In this document: piece after piece, positions 1 through 8,581 of the stretch
How positions within the stretch are numbered: the first letter of the stretch is position 1
Layout: the number at the start of each line of letters is the position of its first letter
From: Pseudokineococcus lusitanus
GTDB lineage: Bacteria > Actinomycetota > Actinomycetes > Actinomycetales > Quadrisphaeraceae
Direction: 5' to 3'
NCBI RefSeq assembly: GCF_003751265.1
Contig: NZ_RJKN01000011.1
Coordinates: 1-64,000, forward strand
DNA: 64,000 bases
The notes under the pieces: model-generated
What the model saw: the letters and a program-made list of their open reading frames with translations, nothing else
The model's database searches: none
What the model was told of the DNA's origin: nothing
Made by a program: the position numbers and the translations under genes

Positions 1-70
1 AAGCTAAGCCCGTTCGCGCCGATGGTACTGCCTGGGGGACTGGGTGGGAGAGTAGGTCGCCGCCGGACAT
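1..70 (+). rRNA. rrf: 5S ribosomal RNA, 3' end
   Basis: The first ~70 bases match the 3' half of bacterial 5S rRNA: the AAGCTAAGCCC loop region, then GATGGTACTG, a GGGGGAC stretch, GGGAGAGTAGG and the closing CGCCGCCGGAC. The 5' half lies before the window, so an rRNA operon probably precedes it on the same strand. The exact 3' end (about 69-72) is estimated. Any protein start placed inside this segment must be wrong. Confidence 0.93.
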
Positions 71-363
71 CTTTTGTGGGTGAGGGGTCGTGGGTTCGTG
101 TTCTGCCTTCGGGTGGGGCTCGTGCCTGCGGCCCCTTTCCTGCGTCCACGACCGGACCAGTGTCTGCGTGGAGCTCGTCGCCGGAGCGGTCCCCTCGGAC
201 CGCCGGCCGCGTCGACGTCGTGAGCGCCGTGGCGGCGCGCGCTGCAGGGCCTCCGGCCCGTGCGGCAGCATGGGTGTCGACGGACAACATCATCAGCGGA
301 GCCCGGACGCCGAGCCGGCCGCAGGCGTCGCCCTCGTGGCGGCTCCCGGACGCAGGAGGACAC
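71..363. other. Non-coding gap after 5S rRNA
   Basis: I see no tRNA cloverleaf and no convincing gene between the 5S end and the GTG at 364. The only structures of note are a short GGGGC/GCCCC stem followed by TTT near 115-138 and the Shine-Dalgarno sequence just before 364. Confidence 0.5.
115..138 (+). terminator. Possible weak rRNA operon terminator
   Basis: GGGGC (115-119) can pair with GCCCC (131-135) across an 11-nt loop, followed by TTT. The stem is short, so this is a weak candidate, supported mostly by its position after the 5S gene. Confidence 0.3.
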
Positions 364-1626
364 GTGGACGAGGACGGACGACCCGACGAGCAGGACCGCG
401 GGGCGCAGGACCGACGTCCCCCCGCGTCCGGTGACCGGCCGCCGCGCGCCGGTGGCCGGGACCCGCGGGGCGGCGGTCGTCCCGCCGGCGACCGCTCCTC
501 CGGCGGCGGGCAGGGTCGTCCGCCCCGCCGCGACGGCGCCGGCCCCGGGGCCTCCCGGGCAGGGGGTGACGACCGGGACCGCCGTGGCGGTCGCCCCGAC
601 GCCGGACGGCCCTCCTCCCACGGCCGTCCCACCCGTCGCGACGACAGCTGGGCGTCCCGCCCGGGCGAGCCCCGTGGTCCTCGTCGTGAGGACCCCCGCG
701 GTGGCCCCCGCCGGGACGACACCCGGGGCGGTCCGCGCCGCGAGGGCCCCGGGGCAGGGCCCCGGCGCGAGGACTCCCGCGGTGGACCCCGCCGTGACGA
801 CTCCCGGGGCGGTCCGCGCCGAGAGGGCTTGGGGGGAGGACCGCGCCGCGAGGACTCCCGCGGCGGGCCCCGTCGGGACCACGGCCCGTCGTCCGGCGCC
901 CCCCGCGGCGCGTGGGGGGACCGCTCCGACGCACCGCCGCGGGCGCCGCGTGTCGTCGAGCCGACCATCCCCGACGACGTGACGCCCGACGCGCTCGACC
1001 GGGACGTGCGCCGGGACCTGTCCTCCCTGTCGGCGGACAACGCCGCCGAGGTCGCCCGTCACCTCGTCATGGTCGGCGTGCTCCTCGACGACGAGCCGGA
1101 GAAGGCGCTGGCGCACGCCCGGGCCGCGCAGCGCCGGGCGGGGCGCGTCGGCGTCGTCCGCGAGGCCATGGGGCTGGCCGCCTACCGCGCCGGGCTCTAC
1201 GACGAGGCGCTGCGCGAGCTGCGCACCGCCCGCCGGCTCACGGGGTCGCAGGCGCTGCTCCCCGTGATGGCCGACTGCGAGCGGGGCCTCGGCCGCCCGG
1301 AGCGGGCGCTCGAGGCGGCCGCCGGTCCCGCCGCGCAGGAGCTCGACCGCGCGGGCCGGCTCGAGCTGGCCATCGTCGTCGCCGGGGCCCGCCAGGACCT
1401 CGGCGAGCTGGACGCCGCCGTGCTCGAGCTGCAGCTCCCCGAGCTCAAGGGCTCCGTCCCGCCCGAGCTGCGCGAGGCCCAAGCCCGCCTGCGGGAGGCC
1501 TACGAGGACGCCCTCGTCGCCGCCGGACGTCGGGCGCCCCGGCCCGAGGCCCCGCAGGACGGCGGCCCCGCGGGTCCCCCGGCGGACGACGACGACGCGG
1601 TGCTGTGGGTGGAGGACCCGTCGTGA
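364..1626 (+). CDS. TPR-like protein with Arg/Asp/Gly-rich repeat region
   Basis: 420 aa from GTG 364, chosen because AGGAGG sits 4 nt upstream at 354-359; the open frame runs further back, but only into the 5S rRNA. Residues 1 to ~195 are low complexity, rich in Arg, Asp, Gly and Pro, and include a 9-residue tandem repeat (GPRREDSRG type). Residues ~197-385 form an alpha-helical domain with tetratricopeptide-like helix pairs (for example the LAAYRAGLYDEALRELR segment), and the tail is acidic. The charged N-terminus resembles RNA-binding RGG-type disorder, but the function is unknown. The stop overlaps the next gene's start, so the two are probably co-translated. Confidence 0.8.
   Translation: MDEDGRPDEQDRGAQDRRPPASGDRPPRAGGRDPRGGGRPAGDRSSGGGQGRPPRRDGAGPGASRAGGDDRDRRGGRPDAGRPSSHGRPTRRDDSWASRPGEPRGPRREDPRGGPRRDDTRGGPRREGPGAGPRREDSRGGPRRDDSRGGPRREGLGGGPRREDSRGGPRRDHGPSSGAPRGAWGDRSDAPPRAPRVVEPTIPDDVTPDALDRDVRRDLSSLSADNAAEVARHLVMVGVLLDDEPEKALAHARAAQRRAGRVGVVREAMGLAAYRAGLYDEALRELRTARRLTGSQALLPVMADCERGLGRPERALEAAAGPAAQELDRAGRLELAIVVAGARQDLGELDAAVLELQLPELKGSVPPELREAQARLREAYEDALVAAGRRAPRPEAPQDGGPAGPPADDDDAVLWVEDPS
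676..885 (+). repeat. Nested 27-bp / 81-bp coding tandem repeat
   Basis: Seven full 27-bp units start at 676, 703, 730, 757, 784, 811 and 838, with a partial eighth at 865. They encode GPRR followed by a variable ED, DD or EG tail. The variants recur in the order ED-DD-EG, ED-DD-EG, ED-D, giving an 81-bp higher-order period. Such repeats are prone to slippage in units of nine residues, which would keep the frame. Confidence 0.85.
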
Positions 1627-2219
1627 CCGGCCCCGGCCCGCTGCCCTGGCTGTCCGGCGGGGAGGACGGCGACGGCTCCGGCAGCTACGAGACGCTCCAG
1701 CGCGGGCTGTGGCTGCTCGACAGCGGCAACGCCGCGGCCGCCGCGACGGTGCTCGAGCGGCTCGTCGCCGACGAGCCGCGGTCGGCGAGCGTCCTCGAGG
1801 CCCTGGGCCGCGCCCAGTTCACCGCCGGCCGCCCGGGCGCGGCCGCCCGCACCTTCGAGGTGCTCGTCGAGGTGCAACCCGACAGCGACTACGCCCGCTT
1901 CGGCTGGGGCCAGTCCCTGCGCCGCATCGGCCGGGTCAAGCAGGCGGCCGAGCAGCTGGCCCTCGCCGTCGCGCTCAACCCCGACCGGCCCGAGTACGCG
2001 ACGGCCCTCGCCCGCGTCCGCGACCTCCTCGACCCCACGGGGGAGGGCGTCACGCCCCTGCCCGAGCTCGACGAGGGGCTGCACCCCGTGCTGCTCGACC
2101 GGGGCGCCGACCGCCCCCCGGCCTCCGACGAGCCGCCCGCCGGGCCGGCAGCGGACCCGTCCGCCGACCACCCCGACGCCGCCGACGGCGCCCACGGCGA
2201 GGAGCCGCCCCGTGCCTGA
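1623..2219 (+). CDS. Tetratricopeptide repeat protein
   Basis: 198 aa from GTG 1623, overlapping the previous stop by 4 nt (GTGA). The middle ~130 residues form two to three TPR-like helix pairs: an early LLDSGNAAAAATVLERLV segment, ALGRAQFTAGRPGAAARTFE, and QAAEQLALAVALNPDRPEYA with the classic ALNPD ending. The C-terminal ~50 residues are Pro/Ala/Asp-rich and probably disordered. There is no signal peptide or membrane segment, so it is likely a cytoplasmic scaffold. Two TPR proteins followed by a HAD phosphatase upstream of tlyA-nadK-recN is an arrangement known in other actinomycetes; the partners are unknown. Confidence 0.85.
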   Translation: MTGPGPLPWLSGGEDGDGSGSYETLQRGLWLLDSGNAAAAATVLERLVADEPRSASVLEALGRAQFTAGRPGAAARTFEVLVEVQPDSDYARFGWGQSLRRIGRVKQAAEQLALAVALNPDRPEYATALARVRDLLDPTGEGVTPLPELDEGLHPVLLDRGADRPPASDEPPAGPAADPSADHPDAADGAHGEEPPRA

Positions 2220-3222
2220 GCCGACGCTCGCCGCCGCCGTCGAGGTCGTCCTCCTCGACCTCGACGGCACCGTCTACGCCGGCGGCCGTCCCGTCCCCGG
2301 GGCCGCCCCCGCCGTCGCCGCCTGCCGCGAGGCCGGCGTCGACGTCCGCTTCGTGACGAACAACGCCTCCCTGCCGCCCGAGGACGTCGCCGAGCACCTC
2401 GGCCGCGTGGACGTGCCCGCCCGGCCCGACGAGGTGCGGACCTCGTCCCAGGCCGGCGCGCTGCTCGTCCGCGAGGCCTGCGGCGAGGGCGCGCGCGTCC
2501 TCGCCGTCGGGGGCCCCGGCGTGGCCGGGGCGCTGACGGACGCGGGCCTCGTCCCCGTCACCTCGGCCGACGACGCCCCCGTCGCCGTCCTCCAGGGCTT
2601 CGGGCCCCGGGTCGGCTGGGCGGAGCTGACAGAGGCGGCGTACGCCGTCCGCGCCGGCGCGCTGTGGGTGGCGACGAACACCGACGCCACGCTGCCGCGC
2701 GAGCGCGGCCCCGCCATCGGCAACGGCAGCCTCGTCGCGGCCGTCCGGAACGCCACCGGCGCCGTCCCGCGCGTCGCCGGGAAGCCGGAGGCCCCGCTGC
2801 TGCTCGCGGCGGCCGAGGGGCGTCCCGCCCTCGTCGTCGGCGACCGCCTCGACACCGACGTCGCCGGGGGCCACGCCGCCGGGCTGCCGACCCTCTGGGT
2901 GTCCACGGGCGTCGACGTCGCCGCCACGGTCGTCGCCGCACCGCCGGAGCACCGCCCGACGCACCTCGGCGCCGACCTCGGGGCGCTGCTCGAGCCGCCC
3001 GCCGCCGTCGACCGCGACGAGGACGGCCCCGCGGTGACCTGGGCGTCCGGCGGCGCGCGGGTGCGGGTCGAGGACGACGTCCTCACGGCGGGGGACGGCG
3101 GCACGCCCCTCGAGCTGCTGCGCGCCCTGTGCGCCGCGGCCTGGGAGCGGGCCGACGCCGGCCGTCCCGTCGACGTCCCCGCGGAGGTGCTCGGGCGGCT
3201 GGCCCCGCTCGACGCCCGGTAG
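2212..3222 (+). CDS. HAD-superfamily IIA (NagD-type) phosphatase
   Basis: 336 aa, GTG start overlapping the preceding stop by 8 nt. HAD motif I is DLDGT with nucleophile Asp16 and acid Asp18. Motif II is in the FVTNNAS segment near residue 45, the motif III lysine lies in AGKPEAP, and motif IV is GDRLDTDVAGG with the metal-binding aspartates. The cap between motifs II and III fits subclass IIA (NagD, p-nitrophenylphosphatase and phosphoglycolate-phosphatase types). It should be a soluble Mg-dependent phosphatase of a small phosphorylated metabolite. The C-terminal ~70 residues extend beyond the core. Substrate cannot be read from sequence. Confidence 0.88.
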   Translation: MPEPTLAAAVEVVLLDLDGTVYAGGRPVPGAAPAVAACREAGVDVRFVTNNASLPPEDVAEHLGRVDVPARPDEVRTSSQAGALLVREACGEGARVLAVGGPGVAGALTDAGLVPVTSADDAPVAVLQGFGPRVGWAELTEAAYAVRAGALWVATNTDATLPRERGPAIGNGSLVAAVRNATGAVPRVAGKPEAPLLLAAAEGRPALVVGDRLDTDVAGGHAAGLPTLWVSTGVDVAATVVAAPPEHRPTHLGADLGALLEPPAAVDRDEDGPAVTWASGGARVRVEDDVLTAGDGGTPLELLRALCAAAWERADAGRPVDVPAEVLGRLAPLDAR

Positions 3223-3225
3223 CGT
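3220..3225 (+). promoter_or_regulatory. -10 element, leaderless small gene/tlyA unit
   Basis: TAGCGT overlaps the TAG stop of the HAD gene and ends 7 nt before GTG 3233. This spacing is typical of leaderless transcripts and suggests a separate promoter for the tlyA-nadK-recN unit. Confidence 0.55.
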
Positions 3226-3232
3226 GGCGCGG

Positions 3233-3508
3233 GTGAGCGAGGCACCCGGACGACCCGGCCCGGCCGCGGCCCGTCCGCCGGTCCCCGGGCCCCCGCGCCC
3301 GGGACCGCAGGCGCCGCAGCCGGTCACGGACCGCGCCGTGCCCGGGCCCCCGCCGGGGGACGGCCCGCCCGCCGAGGACGCCGAGGTGCGCGCCGCGGCC
3401 GACGTGCTCGCCGCCCTCCCGGCCGACGCCCCGTCCGAGGACGTCGCCGCCGCGCTCGAGGACGTCCGCGCCCGCCTGGCCCGACGCCTGCAGGGCACGG
3501 CCCGGTGA
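3233..3508 (+). CDS. Small Pro/Ala-rich hypothetical protein
   Basis: 91 aa from GTG 3233; an alternative GTG lies at 3224. The first half is Pro/Gly-rich and probably disordered. The second half, about residues 50-91, is one or two amphipathic helices (VRAAADVLAALPADAPSEDV and a basic ending). It sits between the HAD and tlyA genes and overlaps the tlyA start by 4 nt, so it is probably expressed. I recognise no domain. Many actinomycetes have a short unannotated ORF in this place. Confidence 0.6.
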   Translation: MSEAPGRPGPAAARPPVPGPPRPGPQAPQPVTDRAVPGPPPGDGPPAEDAEVRAAADVLAALPADAPSEDVAAALEDVRARLARRLQGTAR

Positions 3509-4434
3509 GCGCCCCCCGTCGGCGCCGGCTCGACGCGGAGCTCGTCCGGCGCGGCCTCGCCCGCTCGCGCGTCGAGGCGGCCGAGCTCGTCGACGCGGGC
3601 GCCGTCCTCGTCCGCGGGCAGCGCGCCACGAAGGCCGCGAGCCAGGTCGACCCCGCCGACCCCCTCCTCGTGGAGGAGGCCCGCCCGGGCGACGGCCCGA
3701 CGCCGACGGACCCCGGGGCGCCCCGCCGCCGCTGGGCGAGCCGCGGCGCCCACAAGCTGACGGGCGCGCTCGAGGCCTGCCCCGACGTCGTCGTCGCCGG
3801 TCGTCGTGCCCTCGACGCGGGCGCCTCGACGGGCGGCTTCACCGACGTCCTCCTCGACCGGGGCGTGGGCCGCGTCCTCGCCGTCGACGTCGGCTACGGG
3901 CAGCTGGCCTGGGCCGTGCGGTCGGACCCGCGCGTCGTCGTGCTCGACCGCACGAACGTCCGGGCGCTGGGGGCCGAGGTCGTCCGGGAGCACCTCGGCG
4001 AGCTGCCGGGCCTCGTCGTCGCGGACCTGTCCTTCATCTCCCTGCGCCTCGTGCTCCCGGCGCTGGCCGCGTGCAGCGCCCCCGGCGCCGACCACCTGCT
4101 CATGGTCAAGCCGCAGTTCGAGGTCGGCCGCGACCGGCTCGGCGCGGGCGGCGTCGTGCGCGACCCGGCCGCGCGCCGCGACGCCGTGACGGCCGTCGCC
4201 GCCGCGGCCCGGGACGAGGGGCTCGCCGTCGTCGCCTGCGCCGCGAGCCCGCTGCCCGGCCCCAGCGGCAACGTCGAGTACTTCCTGCGGCTGCGCACGC
4301 CCGGCGGGCCCGCCGACCCGGCCGGGCCGCCGGCCCTCGGGGCCGCGGAGGTCGACGCCGCCGTGGCCGCGGCCGTCGAGCAGGGCCCGACGGGTGCGGC
4401 GCCGGCCGCCGCGCGGGCGGGGGCGACGCCGTGA
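3505..4434 (+). CDS. tlyA: TlyA-type rRNA 2'-O-methyltransferase
   Basis: 309 aa, GTG start in a GTGA overlap. Residues 1 to ~60 form an S4 RNA-binding domain (RRLDAELVRRGLARSR). Residues ~75-270 form an FtsJ-like Rossmann methyltransferase with the SAM motif DAGASTGGFTD at ~106-115. The K-D-K-E catalytic set of 2'-O-methyltransferases is visible: Lys in RGAHKL, Asp in VADLSF, Lys in MVKPQFE and Glu in VEYFLR. In mycobacteria TlyA methylates one cytidine each of 16S and 23S rRNA and sets capreomycin sensitivity. The C-terminal ~40 residues are an Ala/Pro-rich extension. Followed by nadK with a 4-nt overlap, as in many actinomycetes. Confidence 0.94.
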   Translation: MSAPRRRRLDAELVRRGLARSRVEAAELVDAGAVLVRGQRATKAASQVDPADPLLVEEARPGDGPTPTDPGAPRRRWASRGAHKLTGALEACPDVVVAGRRALDAGASTGGFTDVLLDRGVGRVLAVDVGYGQLAWAVRSDPRVVVLDRTNVRALGAEVVREHLGELPGLVVADLSFISLRLVLPALAACSAPGADHLLMVKPQFEVGRDRLGAGGVVRDPAARRDAVTAVAAAARDEGLAVVACAASPLPGPSGNVEYFLRLRTPGGPADPAGPPALGAAEVDAAVAAAVEQGPTGAAPAAARAGATP

Positions 4435-5411
4435 CCGACCCCGAGGAGGGCCCCTTCCCCGTGTGCCGCGTCGGCGACGACGACGGCCGCACCGTCCTCG
4501 TCCTCGCCCACACCGGACGCGACGCCGCCGTGGCCGCCGCCCGGGAGCTCGTCACGCTGCTGCGCGCCTCGGGGATCGCCCCCGTGATGCTGGCCGACGA
4601 GGCCGAGGCCATCGAGGGCCTGGAGGACGTGCCGGTCCTCGACCTCGACGAGGTGGAGGGCCACGAGCTCCGCGGCGCCGAGATGGTCGTCGTCCTCGGC
4701 GGCGACGGGACCATCCTGCGGGCGGCCGAGCTCGTCCGGCACCACCCCGTGCCGCTGCTCGGGGTCAACCTCGGCCACGTCGGCTTCCTCGCCGAGAGCG
4801 AGCGGGACGACCTGGCGCGCACGGTGGCCCGGGTGGCCGCCCGCGACTACACGGTCGAGGAGCGGATGACGCTCGACGTGCGCGTCCTGCGCGACGGCCA
4901 GGTCGTCACGCGGTCGTGGGCCGTCAACGAGGCGAGCGTGGAGAAGGCCGAGCGCGAGCGGATGATCGAGGTCGTCACCGAGGTCGACGGCCGTCCCGTC
5001 TCCGTCTTCGGGTGCGACGGCGTCGTCATGGCGAGCCCCACGGGCTCCACGGCCTACGCCTTCAGCGCCGGCGGACCCGTCGTCTGGCCGCAGGTGCAGG
5101 CGCTGCTCATGGTGCCCATCTCGGCGCACGCCCTCTTCGCCAAGCCGCTCGTCACCTCGCCGGACTCCGTCCTCGCCGTCGAGGTCCAGCAGCGGACGGC
5201 CGGGGGCGGCGTCCTGTGGTGCGACGGGCGCCGGACGGCGCAGCTGCCGCCGCGCTCGCGGATCGAGGTGACGCGCGGGCGCCACCCGCTGCTGCTGGCC
5301 CGGCTCGCCGAGGGCCCCTTCACCGACCGCCTCGTCGCGAAGTTCCGCCTGCCCGTCACGGGGTGGCGCGGGCCGGACGACGGCGCCGCCGCCGGCGACG
5401 GGCGGGGCTGA
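4431..5411 (+). CDS. nadK: NAD kinase
   Basis: 326 aa from GTG 4431, overlapping the tlyA stop. It phosphorylates NAD to NADP in the cytoplasm. The diagnostic GGDGT motif lies at ~90-94, followed by LGVNLGHVGFLAE. The NE segment (VNEASVEKAERE) and the glycine-rich MASPTGSTAYAFSAGGP segment, both of the NAD/ATP site, are intact. Length is usual for actinobacterial NadK. recN follows after 4 nt, so the tlyA-nadK-recN operon is conserved with mycobacteria and streptomycetes. Confidence 0.96.
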   Translation: MTDPEEGPFPVCRVGDDDGRTVLVLAHTGRDAAVAAARELVTLLRASGIAPVMLADEAEAIEGLEDVPVLDLDEVEGHELRGAEMVVVLGGDGTILRAAELVRHHPVPLLGVNLGHVGFLAESERDDLARTVARVAARDYTVEERMTLDVRVLRDGQVVTRSWAVNEASVEKAERERMIEVVTEVDGRPVSVFGCDGVVMASPTGSTAYAFSAGGPVVWPQVQALLMVPISAHALFAKPLVTSPDSVLAVEVQQRTAGGGVLWCDGRRTAQLPPRSRIEVTRGRHPLLLARLAEGPFTDRLVAKFRLPVTGWRGPDDGAAAGDGRG

Positions 5412-5415
5412 CCGC

Positions 5416-7176
5416 GTGCTCGAGGAGATCCGCATCAGCGACCTCGGCGTCATCGCCGGGACGACGCTGCCCCTGGGGCCCGGGCTCACCGTCCTCACGG
5501 GCGAGACCGGGGCCGGCAAGACGATGGTCGTCACGAGCCTCGCGCTGCTGCTGGGCGAGCGGGCCGACGCGGGCGCCGTCCGCTCGGGCGCGGCACGTTC
5601 CGTCGTCGAGGGCCGCTTCACGCTGCCCGAGGGCGGCGCCGCCGCCGGGCGGGCGATCGAGGCGGGCGCCGACCTCGACGCGGCGGGACCCGGTCGCGCC
5701 GAGATGCTCGTCGCCCGGACCGTGGCCGCCGGCGGCCGCAGCCGGGCTCACGTCGGGGGCCGCTCGGTGCCGAACGGGCTGCTCGGGGAGCTCGCCGACG
5801 ACCTCGTCGCCGTCCACGGCCAGAGCGAGCAGGTGCTCCTGCGCTCGCCGCAGCGCCAGCGCGAGGTCGTCGACGCCGCCGCGGGCGACGCCGTGGCGGT
5901 GCCCCTCGCGCGCTACCGCGCGGTCCTCGCGGACCACCGCGCCGTCCGTGCCGAGCTCGACGACATCCGGACCCGGGGCCGCGAGCGCGCCCAGGAGGCC
6001 GACCTCCTGCGGCACGGGCTCGAGCGGGTCGAGGCCGTCGACCCGCGGCCGGGGGAGGACGTCGCCCTGGCCGAGGAGGCCGAGCGGCTCTCGCACGTCG
6101 AGGACCTCCGGCTCGCGGCGGCCACCGCGCACGCCGCGCTCACGGGCGAGGACGACGAGGCGACGGGCGGCGCCTCCGCGGTGGGCGCCGTGGAGGCGGC
6201 GCGGCGGGCCCTGGAGGCCGCCCGCGACCACGACCCGGTGCTCGCCGAGCTCGCCGACCGGCTCGCCGAGGCGTCGGTCGTCCTCACCGAGGCGGGCGCC
6301 GACACCGCGTCCCACCTCGCCGGCCTCGAGGCCGACCCGGCGCGGCTGGCCGTCGTCCAGGACCGCCGCGCCGAGCTGTCCGCGCTCGTCCGCACTTACG
6401 GGGACCCCGCCGTGGGGGCCGCCGGCGACGGCCCGGGCGGCGTCGACGGCGTCCTCGCCTGGGCGCAGGGCGCGAGCCGGCGTCTCCTCGGCCTCGAGGG
6501 CGACGACGACCGCGTCGTCGCGCTGGCCGCGCGGGAGCGGGAGCTGGCCGACGAGCTCGAGGAGCTGGCGTCGACCGTCTCCGCGGCACGCACCGCGGCG
6601 GGGGAGCGGCTCGCCGCCGCGGCGACCGCCGAGCTCGCCGCCCTCGCGATGGGCGGGGCCCGCCTCGTCGTCCGGGTCGAGCGGACGGGCCGGCTCGGGC
6701 CCGACGGGGCCGACGACGTCGCGCTGCTCCTCGCCGCGCACGCCGGCGCCGACCCGCGGCCGCTGGCGCGCGGGGCCTCCGGCGGCGAGCTGAGCCGCGT
6801 CATGCTCGCGCTCGAGGTGGTCCTCGCGGAGGCGGACCCGGTGGAGACCTTCGTCTTCGACGAGGTCGACTCCGGCGTGGGCGGGCGCGCCGCCGTCGAG
6901 ATCGGACGGCGGCTCGCGGCCCTCGCGCAGCGGGCCCAGGTGCTCGTCGTCACCCACCTCCCGCAGGTGGCCGCCTTCGCCGACGCCCACCTGCTCGTCG
7001 AGAAGGGCCAGGACGGCAGCGTCGTCGCCAGCGGCGTGCGGGCGCTCGACGACGAGGGCCGGGTCGCCGAGCTGGCGCGGATGCTCGCCGGCCACGGGAC
7101 CTCCCGCAGCGCCCGCGAGCACGCCGCCGAGCTCCTCGAGCAGGCCCGCCCGGCCGGCGCGCCCGGCGCCCGGTAG
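5416..7176 (+). CDS. recN: DNA repair protein RecN
   Basis: 586 aa, GTG start 4 nt after nadK. An SMC-like ABC ATPase of double-strand-break repair. Walker A is GETGAGKT at 29-36, the Q-loop is in VHGQSEQ, the ABC signature SGGELS is near 455, Walker B is FVFDE near 480 followed by VDSGVGG, and the switch His lies in VTHLPQVAAFAD. The central ~300 residues are Ala/Glu/Arg-rich coiled coil. Full-length and intact. Co-transcription with nadK and tlyA is inferred from spacing. Confidence 0.96.
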   Translation: MLEEIRISDLGVIAGTTLPLGPGLTVLTGETGAGKTMVVTSLALLLGERADAGAVRSGAARSVVEGRFTLPEGGAAAGRAIEAGADLDAAGPGRAEMLVARTVAAGGRSRAHVGGRSVPNGLLGELADDLVAVHGQSEQVLLRSPQRQREVVDAAAGDAVAVPLARYRAVLADHRAVRAELDDIRTRGRERAQEADLLRHGLERVEAVDPRPGEDVALAEEAERLSHVEDLRLAAATAHAALTGEDDEATGGASAVGAVEAARRALEAARDHDPVLAELADRLAEASVVLTEAGADTASHLAGLEADPARLAVVQDRRAELSALVRTYGDPAVGAAGDGPGGVDGVLAWAQGASRRLLGLEGDDDRVVALAARERELADELEELASTVSAARTAAGERLAAAATAELAALAMGGARLVVRVERTGRLGPDGADDVALLLAAHAGADPRPLARGASGGELSRVMLALEVVLAEADPVETFVFDEVDSGVGGRAAVEIGRRLAALAQRAQVLVVTHLPQVAAFADAHLLVEKGQDGSVVASGVRALDDEGRVAELARMLAGHGTSRSAREHAAELLEQARPAGAPGAR

Positions 7177-7193
7177 GCCCGTCGCGTCGTCCG

Positions 7194-7205
7194 CCGGTCG
7201 ACCGG
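7194..7205. repeat. 12-bp palindrome before steA
   Basis: CCGGTCGACCGG is a perfect palindrome, flanked by partly matching bases, 61 bp before the steA start. It lies upstream of the steA -10 and could be an operator, or chance in such GC-rich DNA. Confidence 0.4.
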
Positions 7206-7253
7206 TGGCCACCCGCCCGGCGCGGCCCGGTCGGCGTGCCGTCGCTCCCGTGG

Positions 7254-7259
7254 GACCAT
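7254..7259 (+). promoter_or_regulatory. -10-like element, leaderless steA
   Basis: GACCAT ends 7 nt before ATG 7267. It keeps the ANNNT core of the -10 hexamers found at other leaderless starts in this window, but has G in the first position. Confidence 0.4.
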
Positions 7260-7266
7260 CCCCGCG

Positions 7267-8466
7267 ATGAGACGAGTGCTGCGCCGGCGCCCCGGCCCGC
7301 CGGGCGACGCCGCGACCGGGGGGGTGGTCCGCCTCGACCGGCGGACCAAGGACCTGGCCAAGCGCCTCCAGCCCGGCGACGTCGCGGTCATCGACCACGA
7401 GGACGTCGACCGGGTGGCCGCCGACTCGCTCGTCGCGGCCCGCCCGGCCGCCGTCGTCAACGCCGCGGCGAGCACGTCCGGGCGCTACCCCAACATCGGC
7501 CCGCAGGTCCTCGTCGAGGCCGGCGTCGTCCTCGTCGACGGCGTGGGCCCCGAGGTCATGACGGCGCTCACCGAGGGCCAGCGGGTCCGCGTGGACGGCG
7601 ACGACCTCGTCCTGCTCGCCGAGGACGGCGACCGCGTCGTGGCCAGCGGGACGCGGCAGACGTCCGCGACGGTCGCCGCCGCGATGGAGGCGGCCCGCGA
7701 GGGGCTCAGCACCCAGCTCGAGGCCTTCGCCGCCAACACGATGGAGTACATGCTCCGCGAGAAGGACCTCCTCCTCGACGGGATCGGCGTCCCCGAGGTG
7801 CGGACGTCCTTCGCCGGGCGCCAGGCGTTGCTCGTCGTCCGCGGGTACCACTACCGCGAGGACCTCGCGACGCTGCGCTCGTACATCCGCGAGTACCGCC
7901 CGGTCCTCATCGGCGTCGACGGCGGCGCCGACGCCGTCCTCGAGGCCGGGCACCGGCTCGACATGGTCGTCGGCGACATGGACTCGGTGTCCGACGCGGC
8001 GCTCACGAGCGGCGCGGAGGTCGTCGTCCACGCCTACCGCGACGGCCGCGCGCCCGGGCTGGACCGGGTCCAGGCCCTCGGCGTCGACCCCGTCGTCTTC
8101 CCCGCCACGGGCACGAGCGAGGACGTCGCGATGATGCTCGCCGACGACGGGGGCGCCGAGCTCATCGTCGCCGTCGGCACCCACGCCACGCTCGTGGAGT
8201 TCCTCGACAAGGGGCGCGCGGGCATGGCGAGCACCTTCCTCACCCGGCTGCGGGTGGGGGGCAAGCTCGTCGACGCCAAGGGCGTCTCCCGCCTCTACCG
8301 CCAGCGGATCTCGACCGCCCAGGTGGCGGCGCTCCTCGTCGCCGGGCTGCTCGCCCTGCTCGTGGCGCTGCTCGCGACCTCCGCCGGGCAGACGCTCGTG
8401 GCACTCCTCGGCGCGCAGCTCGACGGGCTCGTGGCGTCGGTGCGCGGCTGGGCGGAGAGCCCGTGA
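7267..8466 (+). CDS. steA: SteA-type septation protein
   Basis: 399 aa, ATG start. Long cytoplasmic part with a thiamine-pyrophosphokinase-like fold (GVDGGADAVLEAGHRLDMVV followed by GDMDS near residues 215-245), then one transmembrane helix at ~353-374 and a short outside tail. It matches the actinobacterial SteA family (Rv1697 in M. tuberculosis), which in Corynebacterium forms a membrane complex with SteB needed for normal daughter-cell separation. The next gene is steB, as in that group. Catalytic activity is not established for the family. Confidence 0.85.
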   Translation: MRRVLRRRPGPPGDAATGGVVRLDRRTKDLAKRLQPGDVAVIDHEDVDRVAADSLVAARPAAVVNAAASTSGRYPNIGPQVLVEAGVVLVDGVGPEVMTALTEGQRVRVDGDDLVLLAEDGDRVVASGTRQTSATVAAAMEAAREGLSTQLEAFAANTMEYMLREKDLLLDGIGVPEVRTSFAGRQALLVVRGYHYREDLATLRSYIREYRPVLIGVDGGADAVLEAGHRLDMVVGDMDSVSDAALTSGAEVVVHAYRDGRAPGLDRVQALGVDPVVFPATGTSEDVAMMLADDGGAELIVAVGTHATLVEFLDKGRAGMASTFLTRLRVGGKLVDAKGVSRLYRQRISTAQVAALLVAGLLALLVALLATSAGQTLVALLGAQLDGLVASVRGWAESP

Positions 8467-8581
8467 GCGGCGCGCGCGCCGCCGGCGGGCGGGGCCCGCG
8501 CACGACGACCGGCCGGCCGCCCGCGGGCGGGCCCGGCGAGACGAGGGGGCGGCCCGGCGGGCCGTCCGGTGAGGACGACCG

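Noticed and set aside
22-363. In-frame upstream extension of the TPR protein
   Set aside because: It runs through the 5S rRNA and lacks a ribosome site; AGGAGG before GTG 364 marks the start.
71-363. Possible tRNA after 5S rRNA
   Set aside because: No cloverleaf, TPsiC arm or acceptor stem could be formed.
676-885. Possible CRISPR-like repeat array
   Set aside because: The repeats are contiguous, in frame and protein-coding, with no spacers.
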